Shown: positions 29,997 through 39,233, numbered from the stretch's first letter. The stretch: 64,000 bases of DNA from Echinicola pacifica DSM 19836 (GCF_000373245.1 NZ_KB890738.1:1001265-1065264); one strand, 5' to 3'. The notes: generated by a model from the letters alone, not told the origin. Numbers and translations: made by a program.

Positions 29997-30902
29997 ATGA
30001 ATAAACCCACACTTTTGATATTAGCCGCCGGCATAGGTAGCCGCTATGGCGGTAATAAGCAGATCGATGGTTTTGGCCCCACAGGAGAAACTATTATAGA
30101 ATATTCAATTTTTGACGCTATACGAGCAGGATTTGGCAAGGTCGTTTTTATAGTTCGTGAAGAAATACTTGAAACTGTAAAGGAGATATTCCTTCCTAAG
30201 CTCGAAGGAAAGATAGAGGTGGGTTTTGTGATTCAGTCGCTAGCCTCTGAGGTGCCAGCGGAATACTTTAGGCCAGACCGTAAGAAGCCTTTTGGCACTG
30301 GCCATGCCGTACTCTGTGCCAAAGACCATATTGATGGACCCTTTGCGGTGATCAATGCGGATGATTTTTATGGTAAAGAAGCCTTTCAGGAGTTGGGTGT
30401 TTTCCTGCAAGAAAAAGTCGATCCGGAACTGCACTGTATGGTGGGCTATGCGCTCAAGGATGTGCTTTCTGAAAATGGTACTGTAAGCCGAGGGATCTGT
30501 GAGACCGATGTGGAAAATCGACTGATCGGTATGACTGAGCGAACCGCCATCAGCCGGGAAGGGGAACATATATATAGCCGGGAAGAAGAGGAACCTTTCG
30601 AAATCGACCCTGACACTCCTGTAAGTATGAATTGCTGGGGATTTCACCCTTCCTTCTTTGAGGAAGCGGAGCGCATGTGGAAGGCTTTTCTGCCTCTGCA
30701 TCAGGATAATCTTAAGTCGGAATTTTATATACCAACTATTGCTAATACCTTAATAGAGGAAGGCAAAGGAAATATTATCATTCTTCCTGGAGGAAAAACC
30801 TGGTTTGGCGTGACCTATCCACAGGATCGGCCAGTGGTGGAAGCAGCCTTGTCCCAGCTACATCAGCAAGGAGAATATCCAGCTGATTTATGGGCCTTAT
30901 AA
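29997..30902 (+). CDS. Sugar-phosphate nucleotidyltransferase-like protein
   Basis: 301 residues with the nucleotidyltransferase fold. The N-terminal NTP-binding loop is 'ILAAGIGSRYGGNKQ', a variant of GxGTRxxPLTK. The mid-chain metal site is 'VINADDFYG', and 'GTGHAVLCAK' is also present. The basic RGD/Lys pattern of classical glucose-1-phosphate transferases is altered, so the sugar or other acceptor cannot be named. Cytosolic. Divergent from glnB. Confidence 0.85.
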   Translation: MNKPTLLILAAGIGSRYGGNKQIDGFGPTGETIIEYSIFDAIRAGFGKVVFIVREEILETVKEIFLPKLEGKIEVGFVIQSLASEVPAEYFRPDRKKPFGTGHAVLCAKDHIDGPFAVINADDFYGKEAFQELGVFLQEKVDPELHCMVGYALKDVLSENGTVSRGICETDVENRLIGMTERTAISREGEHIYSREEEEPFEIDPDTPVSMNCWGFHPSFFEEAERMWKAFLPLHQDNLKSEFYIPTIANTLIEEGKGNIIILPGGKTWFGVTYPQDRPVVEAALSQLHQQGEYPADLWAL

Positions 30903-30980
30903 GATGCCCTGTCCAACACTCTTCCTGATAAATCAGGACTATTACGTATCAATCATAAACACAAGTACAGCATATCATTC

Positions 30981-31400
30981 ATGAAGAAACTTCTTTTCTC
31001 AAACAAGCCTATTTCTAGTAGCATAGCCTTATTGGTGTTGCGTGTATCCACCGCTGCCATGATGCTGACTCATGGCTGGGCAAAAATCTCAAATTTCAGT
31101 GAATACCTGACTAAGTTTGCTGATCCCCTAGGATTGGGAGCTGCCGTATCCTTGCAGCTAGCCATCTTTGCGGAATTTTTCTGCGCCATACTTTTGGCAA
31201 TAGGTTTTATGAGCCGAGCGGCATTGATCCCTTTGATCATCACCATGGTGGTCGCCGCATTTGTGGCACATGCTGGAGATCCCTTCGGGAATAAGGAACT
31301 TCCTCTCATGTATCTGGCAAGTTTTGTCACCCTCTTCCTCACTGGACCTGGCGCCTTTTCCATGGATGCGCAGATGCTGAGAAATAATAGATATAGGTAA
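30981..31400 (+). CDS. DoxX family membrane protein
   Basis: 139 residues with four hydrophobic helices and the DoxX pattern: 'LVLRVSTAAMMLTHGWAKIS', then 'LQLAIFAEFFCAILLAIGFM' and 'YLASFVTLFLTGPGAFSMDA'. DoxX/DoxD-like proteins sit in the inner membrane and are linked to quinone or thiol redox functions in some organisms; here the role is open. 78 bp after the nucleotidyltransferase gene. Ends at a bidirectional terminator. Confidence 0.9.
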   Translation: MKKLLFSNKPISSSIALLVLRVSTAAMMLTHGWAKISNFSEYLTKFADPLGLGAAVSLQLAIFAEFFCAILLAIGFMSRAALIPLIITMVVAAFVAHAGDPFGNKELPLMYLASFVTLFLTGPGAFSMDAQMLRNNRYR

Positions 31401-31434
31401 TTGCCCTGATGAGCAGCTTACCTTGGAGATATAA

Positions 31435-31476
31435 AAAACACAGGCCTGATAGCGATTGCTACCAGGCCTGTGTTTT
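31435..31476. terminator. Bidirectional terminator between doxX and kmo
   Basis: Perfect 14-bp inverted repeat AAAACACAGGCCTG (31435-31448) / CAGGCCTGTGTTTT (31463-31476), with A and T runs on both sides, between convergent genes. Confidence 0.88.
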
Positions 31477-31497
31477 ATTATTACTGCTTTTTATCAA

Positions 31498-32853
31498 TTA
31501 CACCATCCTTGCAGTATCTACCTGGCGGATAATCTCCTCGTAGTTTAGCTGCTGATAATTTTGCAGAATCGTTGGGTCATCCATTACCCGGTCCATGATT
31601 TCATCCTGAAGCTTTCCTTGCGCATAGGCATCGGCATACTTCATATCAGAGAAGGTGACCATGGTATAGAGAGGAATCCACTCGTTAGGATAAAGCTCAT
31701 GAAGCTTGGCTTCAATTTTTTTCCTCACTAGAAACTTCGGGTTCGCCACACTGTCGCGCATCTCCGTGAAGTTGTCTCGGGCCATTTTGCTGATGGCATC
31801 AGTATCTTTCTTGCGGATTTTTTGGAACTTCTCGAAAACTAGCTCCCAGGATGTTGCCCCGTATTTCTCCAATAATCCATCCAGAATATAGCAATCCTCA
31901 AAACCACAGTTCATGCCCTGACCAAAGAAAGGGACCATCGCATGACAGGCATCGCCTATCAGCATGGACTTATTGGCTAGCCAAGGGTAGCACTCCACAT
32001 TGATAAGAGAGGAGGTGGGATTGTCAAAGTATTGCTGAGCCAGGTCTGGCATCAAGGCATAGGCATCATCAAAATAGGTTTTGAAGACCGTATCCAAATC
32101 CTTACGATCATTGATCTTGGCGAAGCAAACTTTTGCTCCCTCGAATGGAAGGAATAAGGTGCAGGTAAATGACTTGTCGGGATTAGGAAGTGCGATCAGC
32201 ATAAACATGCCTCTTGGCCAGATATGCAAAGCATTAGGGTCCATGGCATACTCGCCCTCTTTGGTGGGAGGGATGCTGAGCTCCTTATATCCATGAGAGA
32301 TGTATTCCTGGGTATAGTTCAGACGGGTCTGGTGCTGCATAGCATCACGCAGGGAGGAATAGGCACCATCTGCACCGATGATCACTCCGGGAGTATTTTT
32401 CTCCGTGCTCCCATCGGGATTCTGGACCACTATACTAGTGTCTGTGATGTTGATTTCCTTGCAGTGATGGTCAAATTTCATCTGAACGCCATTCTTTTCG
32501 GCCTCATCCACCAACATATGGTTGAATTTTCCTCTGGAAATGGAATATATTGCTTGGTTTTCTTTGCCATAGGGCAAGAAAGTAGTGTCTCCGTGCTCAT
32601 CATGGATCCGACGACCATACATGGGGATGGCGTAAGGCTCGACCAGACTTCTCAAGCCCAATTCATCAATGGCCTTCCAGCCTCGGTCACTAAGTGCCAT
32701 ATTGATAGAGCGGCCTTCTGGCGCATACTCTGGCAGACGTAAGTCGGGCCTTTTTTCATATACGGATACGCTTAAGCCGCGCTTCTGGAGAAAGATCCCC
32801 AGCAGTGAGCCAATCAATCCCGCACCGATTATGCTGACATCATTATTGTTCAT
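31498..32853 (-). CDS. kmo: Kynurenine 3-monooxygenase
   Basis: FAD- and NADPH-dependent hydroxylase that converts L-kynurenine to 3-hydroxykynurenine. 451 residues with the dinucleotide fold 'IIGAGLIGSLLGIFLQKRG' at 8-26, 'GRSINMALSDRGWKAI' near 48-63 typical of KMO, and the second FAD motif 'GDACHAMVPFFGQGMNCGFE' at about 300-319. The C-terminal region is present, as in eukaryotic and Bacteroidota KMO. Last gene of haaO-kynU-kmo. Confidence 0.95.
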   Translation of the reverse strand: MNNNDVSIIGAGLIGSLLGIFLQKRGLSVSVYEKRPDLRLPEYAPEGRSINMALSDRGWKAIDELGLRSLVEPYAIPMYGRRIHDEHGDTTFLPYGKENQAIYSISRGKFNHMLVDEAEKNGVQMKFDHHCKEINITDTSIVVQNPDGSTEKNTPGVIIGADGAYSSLRDAMQHQTRLNYTQEYISHGYKELSIPPTKEGEYAMDPNALHIWPRGMFMLIALPNPDKSFTCTLFLPFEGAKVCFAKINDRKDLDTVFKTYFDDAYALMPDLAQQYFDNPTSSLINVECYPWLANKSMLIGDACHAMVPFFGQGMNCGFEDCYILDGLLEKYGATSWELVFEKFQKIRKKDTDAISKMARDNFTEMRDSVANPKFLVRKKIEAKLHELYPNEWIPLYTMVTFSDMKYADAYAQGKLQDEIMDRVMDDPTILQNYQQLNYEEIIRQVDTARMV

Positions 32854-32921
32854 GAATAAAAACTAGTTAATAGGTTTGTAAAATAGGTTCTTGGTCTGTT
32901 TGATATATGTACTCACTTCTA

Positions 32922-34202
32922 TCAAGTGAATTTTGATAAAGATTGTTCCAATACTTTCGCAAATCTATACACATCTTCATAACTATTGTACAGTGGAGTA
33001 GGGGCAATTCGTATGACATTTGGGTTTCGCCAGTCTCCTACAATTCCATTTTTGTAGAAATCATCAAAAACTGCCTTTCCTCCCTTATGGATCAGTAGGG
33101 ACAGCTGACAGCCACGTTGCTCCTGGTCTGCGGGGGTGATGATCTCCAGCATCCCTGAATCTCCGCTTATTTCCCTTATCAGGTATTCCAAAAAGCCCGT
33201 AAGCAATAGGCTTTTTTCGCGAAGCTTCGGCATGCCCGCTTCAAGGAAGATGTCCAGGGAGGCCTGATGAGCGCTCATGCCAAGTACATTGCCGTTGGAC
33301 ATCTGCCATCCATCTGCCCCGCTCATCGGCTGAAAACCCTTCTCCATATTAAAGCGCTGGGACTCATTATGCCCCCACCAGCCTGCAAAGCGTGGAAGTT
33401 GTGCATTATTGGCATGGCGCTCATGGACGAATATTCCGCCCACATTTCCCGGACCGGAGTTCAGGTATTTATAGCTGCACCAAGCCGCAAAATCTACGCC
33501 CCAGGAATGCAGCTCCAAAGGACAGTTGCCCACCGCATGGGCCAGGTCAAAGCCCACCACGGCTCCCTGCTCATGCGCTGCTTTGGTGATCTGCTCCATG
33601 TCAAATAGTTGCCCAGTGTAATACTGAAGGCCCGCCATCATCACGCAAGCCAATTCTTCCCCCTCCTGCCGAATGGCAGCCAGGATGTCTTCAGTACGCA
33701 AGCTGTGCTCGCCCGCTCGTGGCTTTATCTCTACTATGGTCTGCTCCGGCGATAATCCATGGTATTTTACCTGAGACTCTAGCAGGTACATATCCGAAGG
33801 AAATGCCCCTGCCTCGGTCAATATCTTTGTCCGCTTGCCTTTTGGTCGATAAAATGAAACCATCAAAGCGTGAAGGTTGGCTGTAAGCGAATTCATCGCT
33901 ACCACCTCTTCTTCTTTGGCACCCAGGATATGGGCCAGAGCCTCCTTGCCACGCTTGTGAACCGTAAACCAAGGCTTGGGAGAGTCAAAATGGCCGTCCA
34001 CCGCCTGCTCAGCCCATATTTTCAGGTCTTCCTCGATATAGTCCTTTGCAGCCTTTGGCTGAAGACCAAGCGAATTGCCACAGAAATAAATTACCTCATG
34101 CCCGTTTACCTTTGGGAAATAAAATCGATTACGGAATCGACGTAAATGATCATCTCGGTCCAATTCTTGGGCGTAAGCCAGACTATAGCGGTATGGGTTC
34201 AT
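32922..34202 (-). CDS. kynU: Kynureninase
   Basis: PLP enzyme that cleaves 3-hydroxykynurenine to 3-hydroxyanthranilate and alanine. 426 residues: 'FCGNSLGLQPK' near 40-50 is diagnostic. The PLP-binding lysine is Lys245 in 'AAWCSYKYLNSGPGNVGG', with 'VVGFDLAHAVGN' supplying the PLP-pocket aspartate. 54 bp after haaO and 68 bp before kmo, same strand. Cytosolic. Confidence 0.96.
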   Translation of the reverse strand: MNPYRYSLAYAQELDRDDHLRRFRNRFYFPKVNGHEVIYFCGNSLGLQPKAAKDYIEEDLKIWAEQAVDGHFDSPKPWFTVHKRGKEALAHILGAKEEEVVAMNSLTANLHALMVSFYRPKGKRTKILTEAGAFPSDMYLLESQVKYHGLSPEQTIVEIKPRAGEHSLRTEDILAAIRQEGEELACVMMAGLQYYTGQLFDMEQITKAAHEQGAVVGFDLAHAVGNCPLELHSWGVDFAAWCSYKYLNSGPGNVGGIFVHERHANNAQLPRFAGWWGHNESQRFNMEKGFQPMSGADGWQMSNGNVLGMSAHQASLDIFLEAGMPKLREKSLLLTGFLEYLIREISGDSGMLEIITPADQEQRGCQLSLLIHKGGKAVFDDFYKNGIVGDWRNPNVIRIAPTPLYNSYEDVYRFAKVLEQSLSKFT

Positions 34203-34256
34203 GATTCTGATGGATTATGGTCGATCTGCCAAATCAAATAATGCCGTTTGGTAGAT

Positions 34257-34769
34257 TTATTTTTGCATTTCTGTTCCACAGGATTGGCAAATGCGATGGT
34301 CTGGATTAGACCAGAATCGCTCCATTACCGGTGGCAGCTGATTTACAATGTCGGTGATCACCTGATATTCTTCGTATAGTTTCTCGCCACAGTTTTCACA
34401 GTGCCAGATAAAGCCATCCATTTCACCCTCTCTTCTGTACCGCTCCACCACCAGCCCAACTGTATTGGCTGGCCTTCGCGGGCTATGTGGTACTTTGGCA
34501 GGAAGTAAAAATATCTCCCCTTCACGAATAGGAATGTCCTTAGGCTTCCCCTCTTCGATTACTTTTAGCACTATATCGCCTTCTATCTGGTAAAAAAACT
34601 CCTCCCCCTCATTATAATGATAGTCCTTCCGGGAGTTTGGGCCGCCTACCACCATGATGATGAAGTCATCATTGCCTAGATATACCTGCTTATTGCCTAC
34701 TGGCGGCTTTAGCAAGTGACGGTTGTCTTCTATCCATTGTCTAAAGTTAAAGGGTGATGAAAGTGCCAT
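34257..34769 (-). CDS. 3-hydroxyanthranilate 3,4-dioxygenase
   Basis: Fe(II) ring-cleaving dioxygenase giving the direct precursor of quinolinate (usual symbol nbaC or haaO). 170 residues. The cupin iron ligands are in 'DYHYNEGEEFFYQ' and 'KVPHSPRRP'. A C-terminal rubredoxin-like iron site of two CxxC pairs, 'CENCGEKLYEE' and 'CQSCGTE', is typical of the bacterial enzyme. First gene of the three-gene kynurenine operon. Confidence 0.94.
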   Translation of the reverse strand: MALSSPFNFRQWIEDNRHLLKPPVGNKQVYLGNDDFIIMVVGGPNSRKDYHYNEGEEFFYQIEGDIVLKVIEEGKPKDIPIREGEIFLLPAKVPHSPRRPANTVGLVVERYRREGEMDGFIWHCENCGEKLYEEYQVITDIVNQLPPVMERFWSNPDHRICQSCGTEMQK

Positions 34770-35111
34770 GTCTTAAATTTGGTTTATTTGCTAGAAACAT
34801 CTCGCCTTTGAAGGCCATAATGTTGTGCTTGATGCTAAAATTACTGCCCTAAAAGTAACAAAAAACTAGCAGTTTTACTCAGCCAGAAGTTCTTTTAAAC
34901 AGGCGGGGTCTAGCAGACTTTTTTTGACCTTGAAGGACTAATTCCACCTTTTCCCCTGGTTAATAATTGGCCTGGGGGCTAGCTTCTATTAAATGCTGGT
35001 GACTTAGCAAAATCATTTTGGCTGTTAATCCCCTCATTGTGCGATGGGTTTTGGAGACAATAAGCGATTTACTTCTTACATTAGCAGTGATCAAAACCAG
35101 ATTATAATTCT
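34770..35111. other. Intergenic region upstream of haaO
   Basis: 342 bp between divergent genes. It should contain both promoters, but no box could be placed with confidence. No repeats were seen. Confidence 0.4.
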
Positions 35112-35723
35112 ATGTCTTCTCATCATTTTGTAAAAGAACAGCAGGAACCAGCGCTGCTCATTCTAGATGCTTCATCCTATGCCTATGAAGATATCGCTCC
35201 CTTGCTGGAGTGGGTGCCCACCGTCCTGGTGGCGCAGCATCAGGTGGATAAGGTGCTTTCTTGGGGGATTAAAATCGATGTAATATTAGCAGATGAGGCT
35301 TTTCAAAAGGTAAATTATAGCCTTCTCGAAGAACAATATCCACTGAGGTTCCTGACCGTGAAGGAGCAGAAGTTCCTCGAAGAAGGACTGCAATACCTTA
35401 TTGCCACCAAACATGGAGCAGCCAACCTGGTTGGTTATGATCATCAGCATGCTAATTTACTATTGCCACATCTGGAATATATAAACCTGGTTATTTTCGA
35501 TGGACCCATGCGCTATTTCCCCGTTAGGGATAAGTCATTTCAGAAGTGGTTTGCTCAGAGTGCCGTGCAGATCCATGGTGCGGAAGGCCAGCCCGTGGAA
35601 ATTCAGTCCGCCGAGCAGACGCAGATTGTAAATATCAAATATGCGACTTTTGTGGAGCTGGATGAAGGAAGCCACAGCATCAGAGCCATGCATCCGATCT
35701 GGATAGGCGAGATGATCAAGTGA
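35112..35723 (+). CDS. Divergent thiamine-pyrophosphokinase-like protein
   Basis: 203 residues, soluble. The middle resembles the catalytic part of thiamine pyrophosphokinase: a strand 'DKVLSWGIKIDVILADEAF', where the usual enzyme has 'GxxPDxxxGDFDS', then 'FLEEGLQYLIATKHGAANLV', which matches the 'TDxxKAL..A' helix and 'G..G.R.DH' strand only loosely. The C-terminal half fits the TPK thiamine-binding beta-sandwich in length. Because the acidic metal-binding motif is weakened, true kinase activity is uncertain. No thiamine genes adjoin it. Convergent with prmC. Confidence 0.45.
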   Translation: MSSHHFVKEQQEPALLILDASSYAYEDIAPLLEWVPTVLVAQHQVDKVLSWGIKIDVILADEAFQKVNYSLLEEQYPLRFLTVKEQKFLEEGLQYLIATKHGAANLVGYDHQHANLLLPHLEYINLVIFDGPMRYFPVRDKSFQKWFAQSAVQIHGAEGQPVEIQSAEQTQIVNIKYATFVELDEGSHSIRAMHPIWIGEMIK

Positions 35724-35732
35724 TCTAGTCGC

Positions 35733-36575
35733 TTAGCCCTGCCTGATGGCGCTGAGGATACGAGGTTTTCCTTGCATATCTTCATGAATCTCCACCTTTT
35801 TGTAGCCTATAGTGGTCACCAGCTGGCTTGTTTCTTCTGCCAGGGCTTCGTTGATTTCAAAGTATAAACGGCCTCCAACTTTTAGTGCAACCAAGCCTTT
35901 TTCCGCTATAGCTCTATAGAAAATCAATGGATCTTCGTCCTCAACAAATAGGGCTAAATGTGGCTCATAATCGAGGACATGAGCTTCCATGGCCTTTTTT
36001 TCCAGCTTACGAACGTAAGGAGGATTACTTACGAGAATATCCAATTGGCGGATAGGGATGGGCTGCGTCAAAATATCTACCTGGCAAAAATCCACCCTTG
36101 CAGCTAATTTTTCCGCATTCTTCTTAGCGATTGCCAGAGCGGCTGTGCTTATGTCCACAGCGCTCACTTCCGCTTTCGGAAGCTCCAGACTTAATGTGAT
36201 TGGAATACAGCCTGAACCCGTGCCAATGTCCATAATCTTGGGATGGTCAGACGTGTTTTCTTTAAGGATAAGATATACCAGTTCCTCCGTCTCCCTTCGT
36301 GGAATTAAGACGGCCTCAGTGACATAGAAATCATGCCCATAGAAATGAGCCTGGCCAAGGACATATTGGATAGGTTCATTATTCTGCAACCTGAGCAATG
36401 CATCATGGAGGGCTTCTGGAAGGTCAGATACCTCAGTATTCATGAGAATGTCCTTTCGGCTGAGCTTCATAAAATGGTCCATCAGCCAAAAAGCCATCGT
36501 TTCTGCCTCACCTTTAGGGAAATGAGCACCTAGCTGCTGGAGGATATGACTATAGATTTTTCTGCTCGAATCCAT
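35733..36575 (-). CDS. prmC: Release factor glutamine methyltransferase (PrmC/HemK)
   Basis: Methylates the Gln of the GGQ motif in release factors, using S-adenosylmethionine. About 280 residues from the ATG at 36575 (MDSSRKIYSHIL). The N-terminal helical domain ends near 'EPIQYVLGQAHFYG'. The methyltransferase domain has 'IMDIGTGSGCIPITLSL' and the catalytic 'VSNPPYV' (NPPY). It is encoded near prfA, its substrate, on the same strand with one GNAT gene between them. Confidence 0.95.
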   Translation of the reverse strand: MDSSRKIYSHILQQLGAHFPKGEAETMAFWLMDHFMKLSRKDILMNTEVSDLPEALHDALLRLQNNEPIQYVLGQAHFYGHDFYVTEAVLIPRRETEELVYLILKENTSDHPKIMDIGTGSGCIPITLSLELPKAEVSAVDISTAALAIAKKNAEKLAARVDFCQVDILTQPIPIRQLDILVSNPPYVRKLEKKAMEAHVLDYEPHLALFVEDEDPLIFYRAIAEKGLVALKVGGRLYFEINEALAEETSQLVTTIGYKKVEIHEDMQGKPRILSAIRQG

Positions 36576-36641
36576 GATGACAAAAGTAATTCTAAAGGTG
36601 TTTATTTGGGTCAACTATCAATTCACCAAAGCCAGCTGTGC

Positions 36642-37166
36642 TCAGTCATTATCTCTTAAGCGCACATATTGGAATAGGTCGCCGATTTGGTCGTTTTTAA
36701 TATAACCGAATTTGAGGATAGCTTCTTCCACAAATCCAGACTTCTCCAATACCCGCATGGAGGCAAGGTTATTTTCATAGACCTGTGCATAGACGCGGTG
36801 GATAGGAAATCGCTGAAAGATATATGGGACAAATAATTTAAGCGCTTCCGTGGCAATGCCTTGTCCCCAATAGGCCTCCCCAAGCCAAAAGCCTATCTCC
36901 ATATTGGTGCGCAACTCCTCCTTACCAATGACGCCGCCAATGGCTCCGACCAGCTTGCCGTCCATTTCTATCGCAAAATTCTGGGAAGGAGTAAATTTAA
37001 TATTATGTTCTATCCAAGCCCTGGCATCATGCAGGGTGTATGGATGGGGAAAACTGTCTTTGAGATTTTGTGAAATACGGATATTGTTGGCCAATGGGTA
37101 CAACTTGTGGAAGTGATCCTGTCCCCAACTTACTAGCGCGATGGAATTTTCTCCTTGAATTTTCAT
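36642..37166 (-). CDS. GNAT family N-acetyltransferase (RimJ/RimL type)
   Basis: 174 residues. The acetyl-CoA site is in 'EIGFWLGEAYWGQGIATEAL' and is followed by 'VYAQVYENNLASMRVLEKSG', the usual RimJ/RimL-like signature. Such enzymes acetylate ribosomal proteins, amino acids or antibiotics; the substrate is not evident. It sits between prfA and prmC, so it is probably cotranscribed with them. Confidence 0.9.
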   Translation of the reverse strand: MKIQGENSIALVSWGQDHFHKLYPLANNIRISQNLKDSFPHPYTLHDARAWIEHNIKFTPSQNFAIEMDGKLVGAIGGVIGKEELRTNMEIGFWLGEAYWGQGIATEALKLFVPYIFQRFPIHRVYAQVYENNLASMRVLEKSGFVEEAILKFGYIKNDQIGDLFQYVRLRDND

Positions 37167-37258
37167 TTTTGTTGCGGATACGTGTTATTCTTTTAACTGC
37201 ATTGCAGGCATTGCATATTTCATACCCTTTCCGCTCAGATCTCTCAGTTTTTGAGAGA

Positions 37259-38335
37259 TCAATTCTCCATTCCTGTATTTTTTAGTCTTTCAGCATTTTC
37301 GGCAAATCTCAATGCTCCGATAAAATCTTCAATATTTCCATCCATCACATCGGGAAGGTTATAGGCCGTTTTGTTGATTCTGTGGTCTGTCACACGGCTT
37401 TGAGGGTAATTGTACGTTCGGATCTTATCAGATCGATCACCACTTCCCACCATTGATCTTCTTTGGGCACCGACCTCTTCATTATGCTTCGCCAATTCTA
37501 TTTCATAGATCCTTGATCGTAAAACTTTCAAGGCTTTTTCGAAGTTTTTGATCTGTGACTTTTGATCCTGACAGGTCACCACAATTCCCGAAGGCTCATG
37601 GGTCAGCCGCACTGCTGAATAGGTGGTGTTTACCGACTGCCCTCCAGGTCCTGAGGAGCAATAGGTATCTTTTCGTACCTCATTCATATCGATCTGCACA
37701 TCGACTTCCTCCATTTCCGGAAGTACAGCCACGGTGGCTGCAGAGGTATGTACTCGTCCCTGGGTCTCTGTGGAAGGCACTCTTTGTACCCGATGGACCC
37801 CAGATTCGTATTTGAGCATGCCATATACATCTGCACCAGATACGGTGCTGATGATCTCCTTATATCCCCCGGCCGAGCCAAAGGTCAAATCCAAAATGGT
37901 GAGGTTCCAGTTTTGCTTTTCAGCAAAGCGCTGGTACATCCGAAATAGGTCGCCTGCAAAAATGGCCGCTTCATCGCCACCCGTTCCGCCGCGGATTTCC
38001 AAAATACAATCTTTGGAGTCATTTGGATCCTTCGGGATGAGCATCTGCTTCAGCTCCTTCTCCAACAATTCCTGGCTTTGCTTCAGCTCTTCAAGTTCGG
38101 CTTTTGCCATTTCTCTGAAATCAGGGTCTTTTTCAGAATCCAGCATTTGTTTGGAGCTTTGGATATTGTCCAGAACCAGCTTGTATTCATCATATACCTG
38201 CACGACCTTTTCTAGGTCTTTATATTCTTTGGTTAGCTTGGTGTATTTGCCCATATCCGCCATAGCATCTGGCTGGATGATTAACTGTCCTACTTCCTCA
38301 AAGCGATCTTTGATATGCGCTAACTTATCTAGCAT
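37259..38335 (-). CDS. prfA: Peptide chain release factor 1
   Basis: Recognises UAA and UAG stop codons and triggers peptide release. 358 residues: the tripeptide anticodon of RF1 (P-x-T) appears in 'HRVQRVPSTETQGR' as PST. The catalytic GGQ is in 'CSSGPGGQSVNTTYSAV', and the C-terminal 'RTYNYPQSRVTDHRI' is present. Length is normal. Upstream of GNAT and prmC on the same strand. Confidence 0.97.
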   Translation of the reverse strand: MLDKLAHIKDRFEEVGQLIIQPDAMADMGKYTKLTKEYKDLEKVVQVYDEYKLVLDNIQSSKQMLDSEKDPDFREMAKAELEELKQSQELLEKELKQMLIPKDPNDSKDCILEIRGGTGGDEAAIFAGDLFRMYQRFAEKQNWNLTILDLTFGSAGGYKEIISTVSGADVYGMLKYESGVHRVQRVPSTETQGRVHTSAATVAVLPEMEEVDVQIDMNEVRKDTYCSSGPGGQSVNTTYSAVRLTHEPSGIVVTCQDQKSQIKNFEKALKVLRSRIYEIELAKHNEEVGAQRRSMVGSGDRSDKIRTYNYPQSRVTDHRINKTAYNLPDVMDGNIEDFIGALRFAENAERLKNTGMEN

Positions 38336-38498
38336 AATTTATTATTCTTTTTAGATCAACAAAATTAAGAAAATATGTGATACCAAATAGTCCTTATGAG
38401 ATTGCCTATCTTTATTACCTTGCTTTTTATTATAATCAATAGCTCCTTTATAGGTCCCTGGCCTTTTGGTAGCAGCTCTGGATTGACATGAAGCTAGA

Positions 38499-38529
38499 TT
38501 GAATCTTTGGAGAATAAAATTTACCTTTG
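38499..38529 (+). promoter_or_regulatory. Bacteroidota-type promoter of the DUF3365 gene
   Basis: TTG (38499-38501), 20-nt spacer, TACCTTTG (38522-38529). Transcription would begin near 38536, a short leader before the ATG at 38548. This argues against the longer TTG-initiated frame at 38527. Confidence 0.6.
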
Positions 38530-38547
38530 AATAACGTGCAAAGAAAA

Positions 38548-39201
38548 ATGATGAAATATTTCTTATTATTCGGTCTCTCCATGGGCTTAGTAGCCTGTGG
38601 TTCTGGTGAGAAAATCGATCGTTCGGTTTTTGAAGAAGTAAACCAGTCCATGGAAGTCAAGAAAGTCAATGAAGCTGAAATCCTCAATAAGGGAATTGAG
38701 TGGGGGAATGAGTTGAGTCAAAAGGCGCAGGAGCAGCTTATCGGGCAGCTTACTAAGGCTATTTCCGAAAAAGGAACCCTTGGCGCCCTTGAATACTGCA
38801 ATATCCAAGCTCTGCCCATCCTTGAAGAAGTCTCTTCGCCAAAAAATGTCACGATCAGAAGGGCCTCCAATGACTATAGGAACCCCAAGGATAAGCCTAC
38901 TGAAGAGGAGCAGATGATCTTAGAAGCCTATGAATACAATGAGGAAAATAATATAGAGAGTAAGGCCAATGTCCAGGAAATCAATAATGGAGAAGCCTTG
39001 CTTTATACTAGCCCCATAAAGATCCCAGGCAAGCTTTGCCTGCAATGTCATGGGAATATTGAAGAAGATATCGATAGCGCTACCTGGGACAAAATTCAGT
39101 CTTTATACCCCGATGATCAGGCCACAGGGCATGAGATTGGGGATTTGAGGGGGATGTGGAGTATTATTATTCCTAAAAAGGAACTCATAAAAAAATTATA
39201 A
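38548..39201 (+). CDS. DUF3365 (Tll0287-like) haem-c lipoprotein
   Basis: About 217 residues. The lipoprotein signal 'FGLSMGLVACGSG' makes it membrane-anchored on the outside. The 'GALEYCNIQALPIL' region and one c-type haem motif 'CLQCHG' near the C-terminal third match the DUF3365/Tll0287-like domain found in sensor and redox proteins. A role as a periplasmic haem redox or sensing module is inferred. Two ATG codons (38548, 38551) are possible starts. Convergent with tetR. Confidence 0.88.
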   Translation: MMKYFLLFGLSMGLVACGSGEKIDRSVFEEVNQSMEVKKVNEAEILNKGIEWGNELSQKAQEQLIGQLTKAISEKGTLGALEYCNIQALPILEEVSSPKNVTIRRASNDYRNPKDKPTEEEQMILEAYEYNEENNIESKANVQEINNGEALLYTSPIKIPGKLCLQCHGNIEEDIDSATWDKIQSLYPDDQATGHEIGDLRGMWSIIIPKKELIKKL

Positions 39202-39233
39202 ACTAAGCCCAGTTGGATTGACTGGGCCTAGTT
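39201..39233. terminator. Bidirectional terminator between DUF3365 gene and tetR
   Basis: AACTAAGCCCAGT (39201-39213) and ACTGGGCCTAGTT (39221-39233) pair with one mismatch around a 7-nt loop. T-rich sequence follows on the plus strand. It starts at the end of one gene and abuts the end of the other. Confidence 0.8.

Noticed and set aside
32224..32742. 172-codon plus-strand frame antisense to kmo
   Set aside because: Shadow frame over conserved FAD-enzyme sequence; no known domain.
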